Positions 1 through 6,877 of a stretch of 64,000 nt of DNA are shown piece by piece. The stretch spans positions 1 through 64,000 of the forward strand of contig JAUHXA010000035.1 in NCBI GenBank assembly GCA_030427245.1. The letters run 5' to 3'. Below the pieces are notes generated by a model. That model was not told where the DNA came from. It made no database searches and saw only the letters and a program-made list of their open reading frames with translations. The DNA comes from Bacteroidia bacterium. GTDB lineage: Bacteria; Bacteroidota; Bacteroidia; Chitinophagales; UBA2359. A program made the translations under genes and the position numbers. Position 1 is the first letter of the stretch. The number at the start of each line of letters is the position of its first letter.

Positions 1-305
1 TCGTCAGTACCGACCTTTGCAGTCCTGCTTACTTTAGTGCATCTCTCACGAGAAACCACCTCCGATTATTCATCGGAGTATTCTACTGTGCGACTTGCTA
101 ACAGTTCGAGTCGTCACACCCGCCTGTAAAGCCTGCCCCGAAACCTCGGGGAGACTTTCACTCTCTGGACATTTTGCTTTCACTTCACAAAATGAAGCGG
201 TTACTTGGGCAATAATCCAAGTTTTCGCTATATTTACCATTCAAGGCACACACAATGTATACCTGCCTATGCCTCCCATCCGGTCGGCACATCAGGTATA
301 CTCAC
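1..305 (-). mobile_element. Probable group II intron, 5' portion (runs off the left edge)
   Basis: Read on the minus strand, the sequence starts at 305 with GTGAG, close to the group II 5' consensus GUGYG. It then forms a 9-bp stem (GTATACCTG/CAGGTATAC) and a series of structured segments including GAGAGTGAAAGTCTCC, typical of group II domain I. No protein is visible because the rest lies outside the window. The 5' boundary falls exactly one base outside the G^TT junction of the first spacer cassette. Group IIC-attC introns are known to insert into integron attC sites in the opposite orientation to cassette genes, which fits. I infer the class from structure and position. Domains V/VI and the reverse transcriptase were not seen. 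Confidence 0.45.
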
Positions 306-649
306 GTTGGGCAGAAATCCCTCTCCTTCGTCGAGCGATTTCTGCCCAACGGAGCGAGCGATATTGTTACGATATTCTCGTTCCGTTAAGTTTTAGGCAT
401 GTCCTAAAGCTGGGTCGTGCCTTCTTTACGCTTTGGGAAAGGTTCAGTCGTTGGGCACGGACTACGACTGTTGAATTTTAGAATTCGCCTTCCATAAGGC
501 AGAAGGCACTATCCGCCAACACTGTGTACACGCAATAGCACCCACTATTGCAGGTTCACAGTTACTTACATTTTTTTAAAGGTACGTACCTTAGCAGCGA
601 GCTTTCGCTACACGTGGTCGTGGGTGCGACTGCGTGTACACTCGCTCCG
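306..649 (+). repeat. Spacer cassette R1: gene-less giant attC-like repeat
   Basis: First of five near-identical ~344-bp units. The 5' core GTTGGGC (306-312) is followed by a hairpin whose 15-bp arms pair perfectly and end in the inverse core GCCCAAC (344-350). Next come GGAGCGAG and, ~300 bp later, CTCGCTCC plus the exit core GTTGGGT (649-655), so 344-655 reads as one very long attC. Nested inside are a compact ~50-bp attC-like site, a palindrome near 405, an inverted pair around GTGTACACGCA, and a GAATTC site (481-486). Open frames across it are also present in the other copies and cross cassette junctions, so I regard them as fortuitous. R1 and R5 share several substitutions that separate them from R2-R4. 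Confidence 0.8.
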
Positions 650-693
650 TTGGGTGCTACCAGTTAAAAAAGAAAAACTACAGAATTAAGATA

Positions 694-1440
694 ATGAAAG
701 AAAATACCCATACTTTTTTAAGTAAGCTAAATAAACCACAGCTTGGTAGTTTAGGAGAATTCCTTTTTTGCCAAATAATGAAATGTAAGGAATTTTCGAT
801 TAAATCACGACATAAAAACCAAATAGATTTTGTTATTAATGAAATAATTAAAGTAGATGTCAAGACACAAAGAAAGTTGAATGAAAATTATTATAAAACA
901 CCTAAATATTATGGTCGAAAATTAAAGGGTGTGGAATATGCTTTAGTCATTTTGTATAACGACAAACTCTACTTTTCTTTAAAAGATATTGTTGAAGAAT
1001 ACCTATATGAAGATATTCAAGGTTGGATAGAAAAATGGAAAGTTAAGCGAACAATTAAGTTAGAGAAGTCAATAAATCGAGGGCAAAAAAACGCAATTAA
1101 TCTTGTGAAAAAGAAGATTATAGATAAAGTAAAAGGTTTTGGAAAAGTGGCAAGAATAATTTACAGGACAAATCAGATAGACTTTGGAGATGAAAGTCCA
1201 GGAAACTTAATTCCGTTAAAAATAGAGAAAGAAAGGTGGACAATATTTTTGAATTATAAATATGAGATAAGTGATGAAAAACTAATTGAAATTATTGCAT
1301 TTAAAGAAGAAGAAGCTACTCAATTCCCAAGATTAAAAAAAAATAGATTACATGAAGAGAAAATAGACTTAAAGCGGTTAGATGAAAAGTACAAATTTAA
1401 AACAGTGAAAAATTTACTTGAAACAATAAAAAATAGCTAA
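694..1440 (+). CDS. PD-(D/E)xK nuclease-like protein in a gene cassette
   Basis: About 248 residues. I chose the ATG at 694 because an upstream in-frame ATG at 634 lies inside the repeat R1. The N-terminal half has a PD-(D/E)xK arrangement: an acidic residue in GSLGEFLF, an Asp in QIDFVI and the DVK triad within KVDVKTQ. This resembles the small endonuclease-like fold of group I intron and restriction-type nucleases. The Lys-rich C-terminal half is not recognised. It sits alone in a cassette bounded by GTTGGGT (649) and the attC at 1609-1676. A DNA-cleaving or defence role is inferred from fold and context. No methyltransferase accompanies it, so a solitary restriction enzyme is unlikely unless it targets modified DNA. 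Confidence 0.6.
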   Translation: MKENTHTFLSKLNKPQLGSLGEFLFCQIMKCKEFSIKSRHKNQIDFVINEIIKVDVKTQRKLNENYYKTPKYYGRKLKGVEYALVILYNDKLYFSLKDIVEEYLYEDIQGWIEKWKVKRTIKLEKSINRGQKNAINLVKKKIIDKVKGFGKVARIIYRTNQIDFGDESPGNLIPLKIEKERWTIFLNYKYEISDEKLIEIIAFKEEEATQFPRLKKNRLHEEKIDLKRLDEKYKFKTVKNLLETIKNS

Positions 1441-1608
1441 ATAAATTCAATGAACATGAAATAGAAAAGTGTAATTCAATAATCGTATTTTTATGATAAA
1501 AAAATTTACGCTTGAATAAAATGTTTTAGATACAGCTTGAATTTTTTCAAAAATATCTTTAAAAACCTTCAAAAACTGTTGTAATAAATAGAATAAAAAT
1601 AAGGCAGC

Positions 1609-1676
1609 ACCCAACAAAAGCAACATCGTCCAGCCGTGGCAAAAGCCACGTCCGTCGTTGTTGCAGGACGTTGGGC
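1609..1676 (+). other. attC-like site of the nuclease cassette
   Basis: The inverse core ACCCAAC (1609-1615) is the exact complement of this cassette's own 5' core GTTGGGT (649-655). A 3' arm containing GTTGTTGC and the core GTTGGGC (1670-1676) pairs with AAAGCAAC downstream of the inverse core. The central part holds a GTGGC/GCCAC hairpin. The length (~68 bp) and layout are those of ordinary integron attC sites. The stretch 1441-1608 between gene and attC shows no gene. Confidence 0.7.
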
Positions 1677-2012
1677 AGAAATCCCTCTCCTTCGTCGAGC
1701 GATTTCTGCCCAACGGAGCGAGCGATATTGTTACGATATTCTCGTTCCGTTAAGCTTTAGGCATGTCCTAAAGCTGGGTCGTGCCTTCTTTACGCTTTGG
1801 GAAAGGTTCAGTCGTTGGGCACGGACTACGACTGTCGAATTTTAGAATTCGCCTTCCATAAGGCAGAAGGCACTATCCGCCAACACTGTGTACACGCAAT
1901 AGCACCCACTATTGCAGGTTCACAGTTACTTATATTTTTTAAAGGTACGTACCTTAGCAGCGAGCTTTCGCTACACGTGGTCGTGGGTGCGACTGCGTGT
2001 ACACTCGCTCCG
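1670..2012 (+). repeat. Spacer cassette R2
   Basis: Second copy of the ~344-bp repeat, with cores GTTGGGC (1670), GCCCAAC (1708-1714) and exit GTTAGGC (2012-2018). It contains the perfect palindrome AGCTTTAGG/CCTAAAGCT (1753-1775) and a GAATTC site (1845-1850). An open frame starting at 1797 runs through the repeat in phase into the downstream gene. The fusion is a by-product of the repeat and not evidence for a longer protein. Confidence 0.8.
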
Positions 2013-2024
2013 TTAGGCACAATA

Positions 2025-3002
2025 ATGAAAAAAAATAAAATGGAATCAAACAAAGTAGTAGATGCATTATTTGGAGTTGCAATTGGAGATGCAGTTGGGG
2101 TTCCGTTTGAATTTAGTTCAAGAGAAAAGATGAAAACAAATCCTGCAAAAGGGATGATTGGTTATGGAACTTATAATCAACCTAAAGGAACTTGGTCTGA
2201 TGATAGTTCATTAACATTTTGTTTAGCAGAGTCTCTAAAAAAGGGATATGACCTAAAAGATATATCGGAAAATTTTATTAAGTGGAAGAATGAAGCATAT
2301 TGGTCAGCAAGAGGAAAAGTATTTGATATTGGAATGACTACATCAAAAGCAATTTCAAGGTTAAGAAAAATAATTGAAGATGATGATTTAGATGAGTTGG
2401 GAAGACAAAAGTATTATGGTGATGAATACGACAATGGGAATGGTTCCTTAATGAGAATTATTCCATTATTGTTTTACATCAAAGAAAAGCCAATTAAAGA
2501 ACAGTTTGAAATCATTTGGGAAATTTCAGCATTAACTCATAGACATATAAGAGCAGCAATGAGCTGTTTAATATATTTAAAAGTTGCTGAAAAGTTACTT
2601 GAAGGAAAAGATAAAGAAAATTCGTATTCGGAAATGAGAACAGAAATAAAATCATTTTGGGATGAAATGGAATTTTCAGAGAGTGAAAGAGAACATTTCA
2701 AAAAAGTTATCCAAAATGATATTAGAGAAACAAAAATTGAAGATTTGAAATCAGGCGGATATGTAATTGAAGTTCTCGAATCAAGTATTTGGTTTTTTCT
2801 GAATAGTAAAACTTATGAAGAAACAATTTTGTCAATAATAAATATTGGTCACGACACAGATACATCAGCGGCAATAGCAGGAGGATTAGCGGGGATTTAC
2901 TACGGACTAAAGAGAATCCCTGAATATTGGATTGTTTCAATAGCAAGGATGGAAGACATTATGGAATTAGGAAATGAATTAAATAAAAAATACTGTGCCT
3001 AA
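2025..3002 (+). CDS. ADP-ribosylglycohydrolase family protein
   Basis: About 325 residues matching the DraG/ARH family, which removes ADP-ribose from modified targets using two metal ions. Visible signatures are GVAIGDAVGVPFEF near the N-terminus, WSDDSS around residue 60 (metal-binding acids), NGNGSLMR mid-protein, an HRH segment, and GHDTDTSAAIAGGLAG near the C-terminus (second metal site). The start is the ATG at 2025, 13 bases after the cassette junction; an in-frame ATG at 2040 is an alternative. The stop codon TAA (3000-3002) lies inside the inverse core GCCTAAC, as is common in integron cassettes. It may counter an ADP-ribosylating toxin or reset a regulatory modification, but no transferase is adjacent. 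Confidence 0.88.
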   Translation: MKKNKMESNKVVDALFGVAIGDAVGVPFEFSSREKMKTNPAKGMIGYGTYNQPKGTWSDDSSLTFCLAESLKKGYDLKDISENFIKWKNEAYWSARGKVFDIGMTTSKAISRLRKIIEDDDLDELGRQKYYGDEYDNGNGSLMRIIPLLFYIKEKPIKEQFEIIWEISALTHRHIRAAMSCLIYLKVAEKLLEGKDKENSYSEMRTEIKSFWDEMEFSESEREHFKKVIQNDIRETKIEDLKSGGYVIEVLESSIWFFLNSKTYEETILSIINIGHDTDTSAAIAGGLAGIYYGLKRIPEYWIVSIARMEDIMELGNELNKKYCA

Positions 3003-3063
3003 CAATGTGTAAAATGTTCATAGTGGCTAAACGCCACTACGCCATTTAGCCAGACCGTTGGGC
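2997..3063 (+). other. attC-like site of the ADP-ribosylglycohydrolase cassette
   Basis: The inverse core GCCTAAC (2997-3003) is exactly complementary to the cassette's 5' core GTTAGGC (2012-2018). The distal arm CATTTAGCCAGACC plus GTTGGGC (3057-3063) pairs with GTGTAAAATG after the inverse core. A GTGGC/GCCAC hairpin lies in the middle. Sites of the same architecture end the cassettes at 5442, 7962 and 15911, so these gene cassettes share an attC family. Confidence 0.72.
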
Positions 3064-3399
3064 AGAAATCCCTCTCCTTCGTCGAGCGATTTCTGCCCAA
3101 CGGAGCGAGCGATATTGTTACGATATTCTCGTTCCGTTAAGCTTTAGGCATGTCCTAAAGCTGGGTCGTGCCTTCTTTACGCTTTGGGAAAGGTTCAGTC
3201 GTTGGGCACGGACAACGACTGTCGAATTTTAGAATTCGCCTTCCATAAGGCAGAAGGCACTATCCGCCAACACTGTGTACACGCAATAGCACCCACTATT
3301 GCAGGTTCACAGTTACTTATATTTTTTAAAGGTACGTACCTTAGCAGCGAGCTTTCGCTACACGTGGTCGTGGGTGCGACTGCGTGTACACTCGCTCCG
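3057..3399 (+). repeat. Spacer cassette R3
   Basis: Third copy, with cores GTTGGGC (3057) and GCCCAAC (3095-3101) and a GAATTC site (3232-3237). Its exit core is damaged: GCTGCAA (3399-3405) instead of GTTRRRY. The downstream cassette ends with a GCAGCGAAC-type inverse core, whose complement would be GTTCGCTGC. A deletion of about four bases at this junction would explain the mismatch. Confidence 0.78.
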
Positions 3400-3471
3400 C
3401 TGCAAGCAGAAAAAAGAAAAAAGAAGTCCGATTTTGGTAAATTTGCATGATAAATAATTAGAACAATCAAT

Positions 3472-4308
3472 ATGGCAAAAAAGAATCAATCTAAAAGGTT
3501 AACAAAGCAACATAAAAAGTCGCAAGGAGTAGTAGGTATATTTGGTAACAAAGCTAAATTGCATGATTTGACTGTTGGAGAAATATCAAAACTGGTTATC
3601 GAACAACTTGAAAAAGAGTATCCACAATTATACTTTCGATACAGGAAAAATATAAGGAAAGAAGAAATCAATGAGGCGTTAAAGAAAATTGACCCAGAAT
3701 TAGGACAGACCCTTTTTGTATCAAATTCAAGTATCAAGCCTGATGGTGGAATAATTGAGGTAAAAGACGATAACAAAAATTGGAGGGTTATTTTAGTCTC
3801 CGAAGCAAAACATCAAGGGAAAGATATTGGAAATATCAGAATGGGTAACTTAGTAGGAAAAAATAACAATCAAGACTTGATGGCTGCTGGCAATGCAATA
3901 GAAAGGTCGCATAAAAATATTTCAGAAATTGCCAACTTTATGCTTTCTGAATCTCACTTCCCTTATGTTCTATTTCTTGAAGGTTCAAACTTTTTGACAG
4001 AAACTATTTCAATTGAAAGACCAGATGGTAGGGTTGTTAGGCTTGAATACAACTCAGGAATGTTAAATCGATTAGATAGATTGACTTCTGCAAATTATGG
4101 AATGCCAATAAACACTAATTTGTGTGAGAATAAATTTGTCAAACATACAGATAAGACGATTATGCTACAAGCGACTTCTATTTATACTCAGGGAAATGGA
4201 GAAAAATGGGATAAGAAAGAAATGTTTGACATTATGCTTGATATTTCAAAAACCTCTCTTAAAGTATTAGGAAGTGATATTTTCAAACAGTTAACAGAAG
4301 CTAAATAA
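3472..4308 (+). CDS. ecoRIR: Type II restriction endonuclease, EcoRI family (predicted G^AATTC)
   Basis: 278 residues and colinear with R.EcoRI of Escherichia coli (277 residues). The catalytic D91, E111 and K113 fall at the same numbering (PDGGI and SEAKHQGKD). So do the DNA-contacting residues N141, E144, R145 (GNAIERSHKNISEI), R200 and R203 (LNRLDR). Long stretches such as LFVSNSSIKPDGGI are identical to my recollection of the E. coli protein. I therefore predict cleavage at GAATTC as a homodimer. The cognate methyltransferase follows 37 bp downstream in the same cassette. EcoRI was described from an E. coli plasmid, so a close homologue in a Bacteroidota cassette array indicates horizontal transfer. 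Confidence 0.95.
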   Translation: MAKKNQSKRLTKQHKKSQGVVGIFGNKAKLHDLTVGEISKLVIEQLEKEYPQLYFRYRKNIRKEEINEALKKIDPELGQTLFVSNSSIKPDGGIIEVKDDNKNWRVILVSEAKHQGKDIGNIRMGNLVGKNNNQDLMAAGNAIERSHKNISEIANFMLSESHFPYVLFLEGSNFLTETISIERPDGRVVRLEYNSGMLNRLDRLTSANYGMPINTNLCENKFVKHTDKTIMLQATSIYTQGNGEKWDKKEMFDIMLDISKTSLKVLGSDIFKQLTEAK

Positions 4309-4345
4309 TTATATCCGTTATCTATAAAAACAATATGAGTAAACT

Positions 4346-5326
4346 ATGGCAAGAAGAGCAACTAATAAATTACTACAAAAAGCTAAAAAATCAAAAAGTG
4401 ATGAATTTTACACACAACTTGCAGATATTGAAAGTGAGTTGAAACATTATAAAAATCACTTCAAAGACAAAGTAGTTTACTGCAATTGTGACGACCCAAA
4501 AGTTAGCAATTTTTTTAAATATTTTTCCTCTAATTTCGAAGATTTAGGACTAAAGAAATTAATATCAGCTTGTTACAGAAAACAAGAGGTAGATTTATTC
4601 AATAGCGAAAAAACTGAAAGTGGATTTTACTTTGAATATGAAGGTGAACAGATAGATAGAAATGCAACCAATAAAGATAAAATTGATGTGGTTCACTTTA
4701 AAGGCGATGGAGATTTTAGGAGCAAAGAGAGCATCGAACTTTTAAAACAGTCTGATATTGTTGTTACTAATCCACCCTTTTCACTATTTCGAGAATATGT
4801 AGCTCAACTAATAAAATACGATAAAAAATTTCTAATAATTGGGAATATAAATGCAATTACATATAAAGAGATATTCAAATTAATAAAAGAAAACAAAGCG
4901 TGGTTAGGAATTAATTTAGGAAGAGGTATTTCAGGTTTTATTGTCCCTGAACATTATGAACTTTATGGTACAGAAGCAAGAATTGATGATTACGGAAATA
5001 GAATAGTATCTCCGAATAATTGTTTATGGCTAACAAATTTAGATACACCTATACGAAATGAAGATATACCCCTATCAAAAACATATTACGGGAACGAAAG
5101 TGAATATCCTAATTACGACAATTATGACGGAATTAATGTAAACAAAACAAAAGATATACCTAAAGACTATAAAGGTTTCATGGGAGTTCCAATAACATTT
5201 TTACACAAATTCAATCCCAATCAATTTGAAATCATAAAATTCAGAAAAGGAAATGATGAAAAGGATTTGGCAATAAATGGCAAGTGTCCATACTTCAGAA
5301 TTCTAATCAAAAACAGAAGATTATAG
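4346..5326 (+). CDS. ecoRIM: EcoRI-type adenine-N6 DNA methyltransferase
   Basis: 326 residues, the same length as M.EcoRI, which protects GAATTC by methylating the inner adenine. The N-terminal segment KLLQKAKKSKSDEFYTQ, the VVYCNCDDP motif, the catalytic motif IV VVTNPPFSLFREY and the C-terminal CPYFRILIKN all match the EcoRI methylase. The order (nuclease first, methylase second, same strand, short gap) is as in the E. coli pair. About 44 bases separate the stop from the start of the cassette's attC arm. Because each spacer repeat in this array carries a GAATTC, expression of this enzyme is needed to protect the array itself. Confidence 0.95.
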   Translation: MARRATNKLLQKAKKSKSDEFYTQLADIESELKHYKNHFKDKVVYCNCDDPKVSNFFKYFSSNFEDLGLKKLISACYRKQEVDLFNSEKTESGFYFEYEGEQIDRNATNKDKIDVVHFKGDGDFRSKESIELLKQSDIVVTNPPFSLFREYVAQLIKYDKKFLIIGNINAITYKEIFKLIKENKAWLGINLGRGISGFIVPEHYELYGTEARIDDYGNRIVSPNNCLWLTNLDTPIRNEDIPLSKTYYGNESEYPNYDNYDGINVNKTKDIPKDYKGFMGVPITFLHKFNPNQFEIIKFRKGNDEKDLAINGKCPYFRILIKNRRL

Positions 5327-5369
5327 CAAAGCCAATTAATTAGAGACTGAATGAATTGAAAGAAGAAAG

Positions 5370-5442
5370 CCAGCAGCGAACAAAGGCTAAAATGTCAATA
5401 GCCCCTATGCGCCCCACCTGCGTTTGCACGAGACCGTTGGGC
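5370..5442 (+). other. attC-like site of the EcoRI cassette
   Basis: GCAGCGAAC (5373-5381) serves as a degenerate inverse core, followed by AAAGGCTAAAATG. A GCCCC...GGGGC-like centre follows, then a distal arm ending in GTTGGGC (5436-5442). The layout matches the attC sites at 7892 and 15844. The inverse core does not match the present 5' core, consistent with the damaged junction at 3399. Confidence 0.5.
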
Positions 5443-5779
5443 AGAAATCCCTCTCCTTCGTCGAGCGATTTCTGCCCAACGGAGCGAGCGATATTGTTAC
5501 GATATTCTCGTTCCGTTAAGCTTTAGGCATGTCCTAAAGCTGGGTCGTGCCTTCTTTACGCTTTGGGAAAGGTTCAGTCGTTGGGCACGGACTACGACTG
5601 TCGAATTTTAGAATTCGCCTTCCATAAGGCAGAAGGCACTATCCGCCAACACTGTGTACACGCAATAGCACCCACTATTGCAGTTTCACAGTTACTTACA
5701 TTTTTTTAAAGGTACGTACCTTAGCAGCGAGCTTTCGCTACACGTGGTCGTGGGTGCGACTGCGTGTACACTCGCTCCG
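5436..5779 (+). repeat. Spacer cassette R4
   Basis: Fourth copy, with cores GTTGGGC (5436), GCCCAAC (5474-5480) and exit GTTAGGC (5779-5785), and GAATTC at 5611-5616. It carries a private substitution (GCAGTTTCACAG where the other copies have GCAGGTTCACAG), so it is not a fresh copy of R2. Even so, the 31 bases from its exit core into the next gene are identical to those following R2. Confidence 0.8.
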
Positions 5780-5791
5780 TTAGGCACAATA

Positions 5792-6832
5792 ATGAAAAAA
5801 AATAAAATGGTACAAGAAATAAAAGCATTACAAGAAATCATAAAAAATTATAGGAAATCTGACGGAATTGAAATTTCTGAGCAGAGAATAACGAAATGGA
5901 TAAATCAATTTCCAGAATATGATAGAGTTTTCATATTGACTGAATTGAAACACATATTCGACAAGATGTATTTCTCAAAAAAGAGAACAAAAAGTTTTTT
6001 AAAAGGAATTGTCGATAAATTAAAAGAAAAATTTAGTTATTCAACTCACAAAGAATTTCTTGATAATTCAAATTTTCTTGATTTGCAAGCAGAAGGTAAA
6101 AGTCAGAAAAAATTGCTCGAATTATTTTTTGAAGTTTTGAGAGATGACTTTAATTATAATCCAGATGACCTTGGAAGTAGCTCTCAAAAACACAACATAT
6201 ACATAGACGATGTTTTGTGTACAGGCAATACGTTTTTCAATAATTTAAAAGATTGGGCAACAGAAGAAGGAAAAGACAGATTATCCAAGTTACGGTCAAA
6301 AGAAATTGACTTAACTGTATTTTATATGTTCATTGCGGAAAAGTATTATTACAAGAAAAGGGGGCAGTTCTATTATCGAGTTAGCGAAGATTTTAGGGAT
6401 TTAATCACCGTTTTGTCAATATATTGGTTTAAGGAAGAAGTACTAAAACCGCTTGAAGAAAATCTTACTGATTTAGTAACTGAATATAAAGAGAAAGTAG
6501 AAAGCAACGCTAATGCACATGCTGAGAATAAAGGATTTACAAGTTATAGCCCAGACTTTTTCAGAACTGAAGTTAATCCTGAAGAGTTTTACTCTTCAAT
6601 TGAAAATAGAAAACGGTTAGAATTAATTTTCTTAAAGAAAGGCATTGAGATACTAAACAACTCAAATGTTTCAAAAACGAATGTTCGTCCATTAGGTTAT
6701 TCTTTACCAGCTTATAAAGACTTTGGATTTGGCGCATTGATTTTTACATGGAGGAATGTAGCAAACAATACACCATTAGTTTTTTGGTATAGAGGTGGCG
6801 GTTTTACACCGTTATTTGTCAATAAACGATAA
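5792..6832 (+). CDS. Phosphoribosyltransferase-like protein, conflict-system type
   Basis: About 346 residues from the ATG at 5792; an alternative ATG at 5807 follows the shared leader. The diagnostic element is YIDDVLCTGNT near residue 138, the PRPP-binding loop pattern (hydrophobic-DD-x-x-x-TG-x-T) of type I phosphoribosyltransferases. The protein is larger than housekeeping PRTases, with a helical N-terminus and a C-terminal Trp/Tyr/Gly-rich segment (FWYRGGGFTPLF). PRTase-like proteins of this build have been described as components of predicted conflict systems, and pairing with a NADAR gene 45 bp downstream fits. The substrate is unknown. The cassette context suggests a two-gene defence or nucleotide-surveillance unit. 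Confidence 0.62.
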   Translation: MKKNKMVQEIKALQEIIKNYRKSDGIEISEQRITKWINQFPEYDRVFILTELKHIFDKMYFSKKRTKSFLKGIVDKLKEKFSYSTHKEFLDNSNFLDLQAEGKSQKKLLELFFEVLRDDFNYNPDDLGSSSQKHNIYIDDVLCTGNTFFNNLKDWATEEGKDRLSKLRSKEIDLTVFYMFIAEKYYYKKRGQFYYRVSEDFRDLITVLSIYWFKEEVLKPLEENLTDLVTEYKEKVESNANAHAENKGFTSYSPDFFRTEVNPEEFYSSIENRKRLELIFLKKGIEILNNSNVSKTNVRPLGYSLPAYKDFGFGALIFTWRNVANNTPLVFWYRGGGFTPLFVNKR

Positions 6833-6877
6833 ATTTGTAACTTGAACAAGCTAAATTTCAGTATCAAAGCATAATTT

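Noticed and set aside
95-481. 128-codon open frame across the intron-like region and R1
   Set aside because: It crosses the junction between two unrelated elements, and its last ~60 codons recur in each R copy; no protein family is recognisable.
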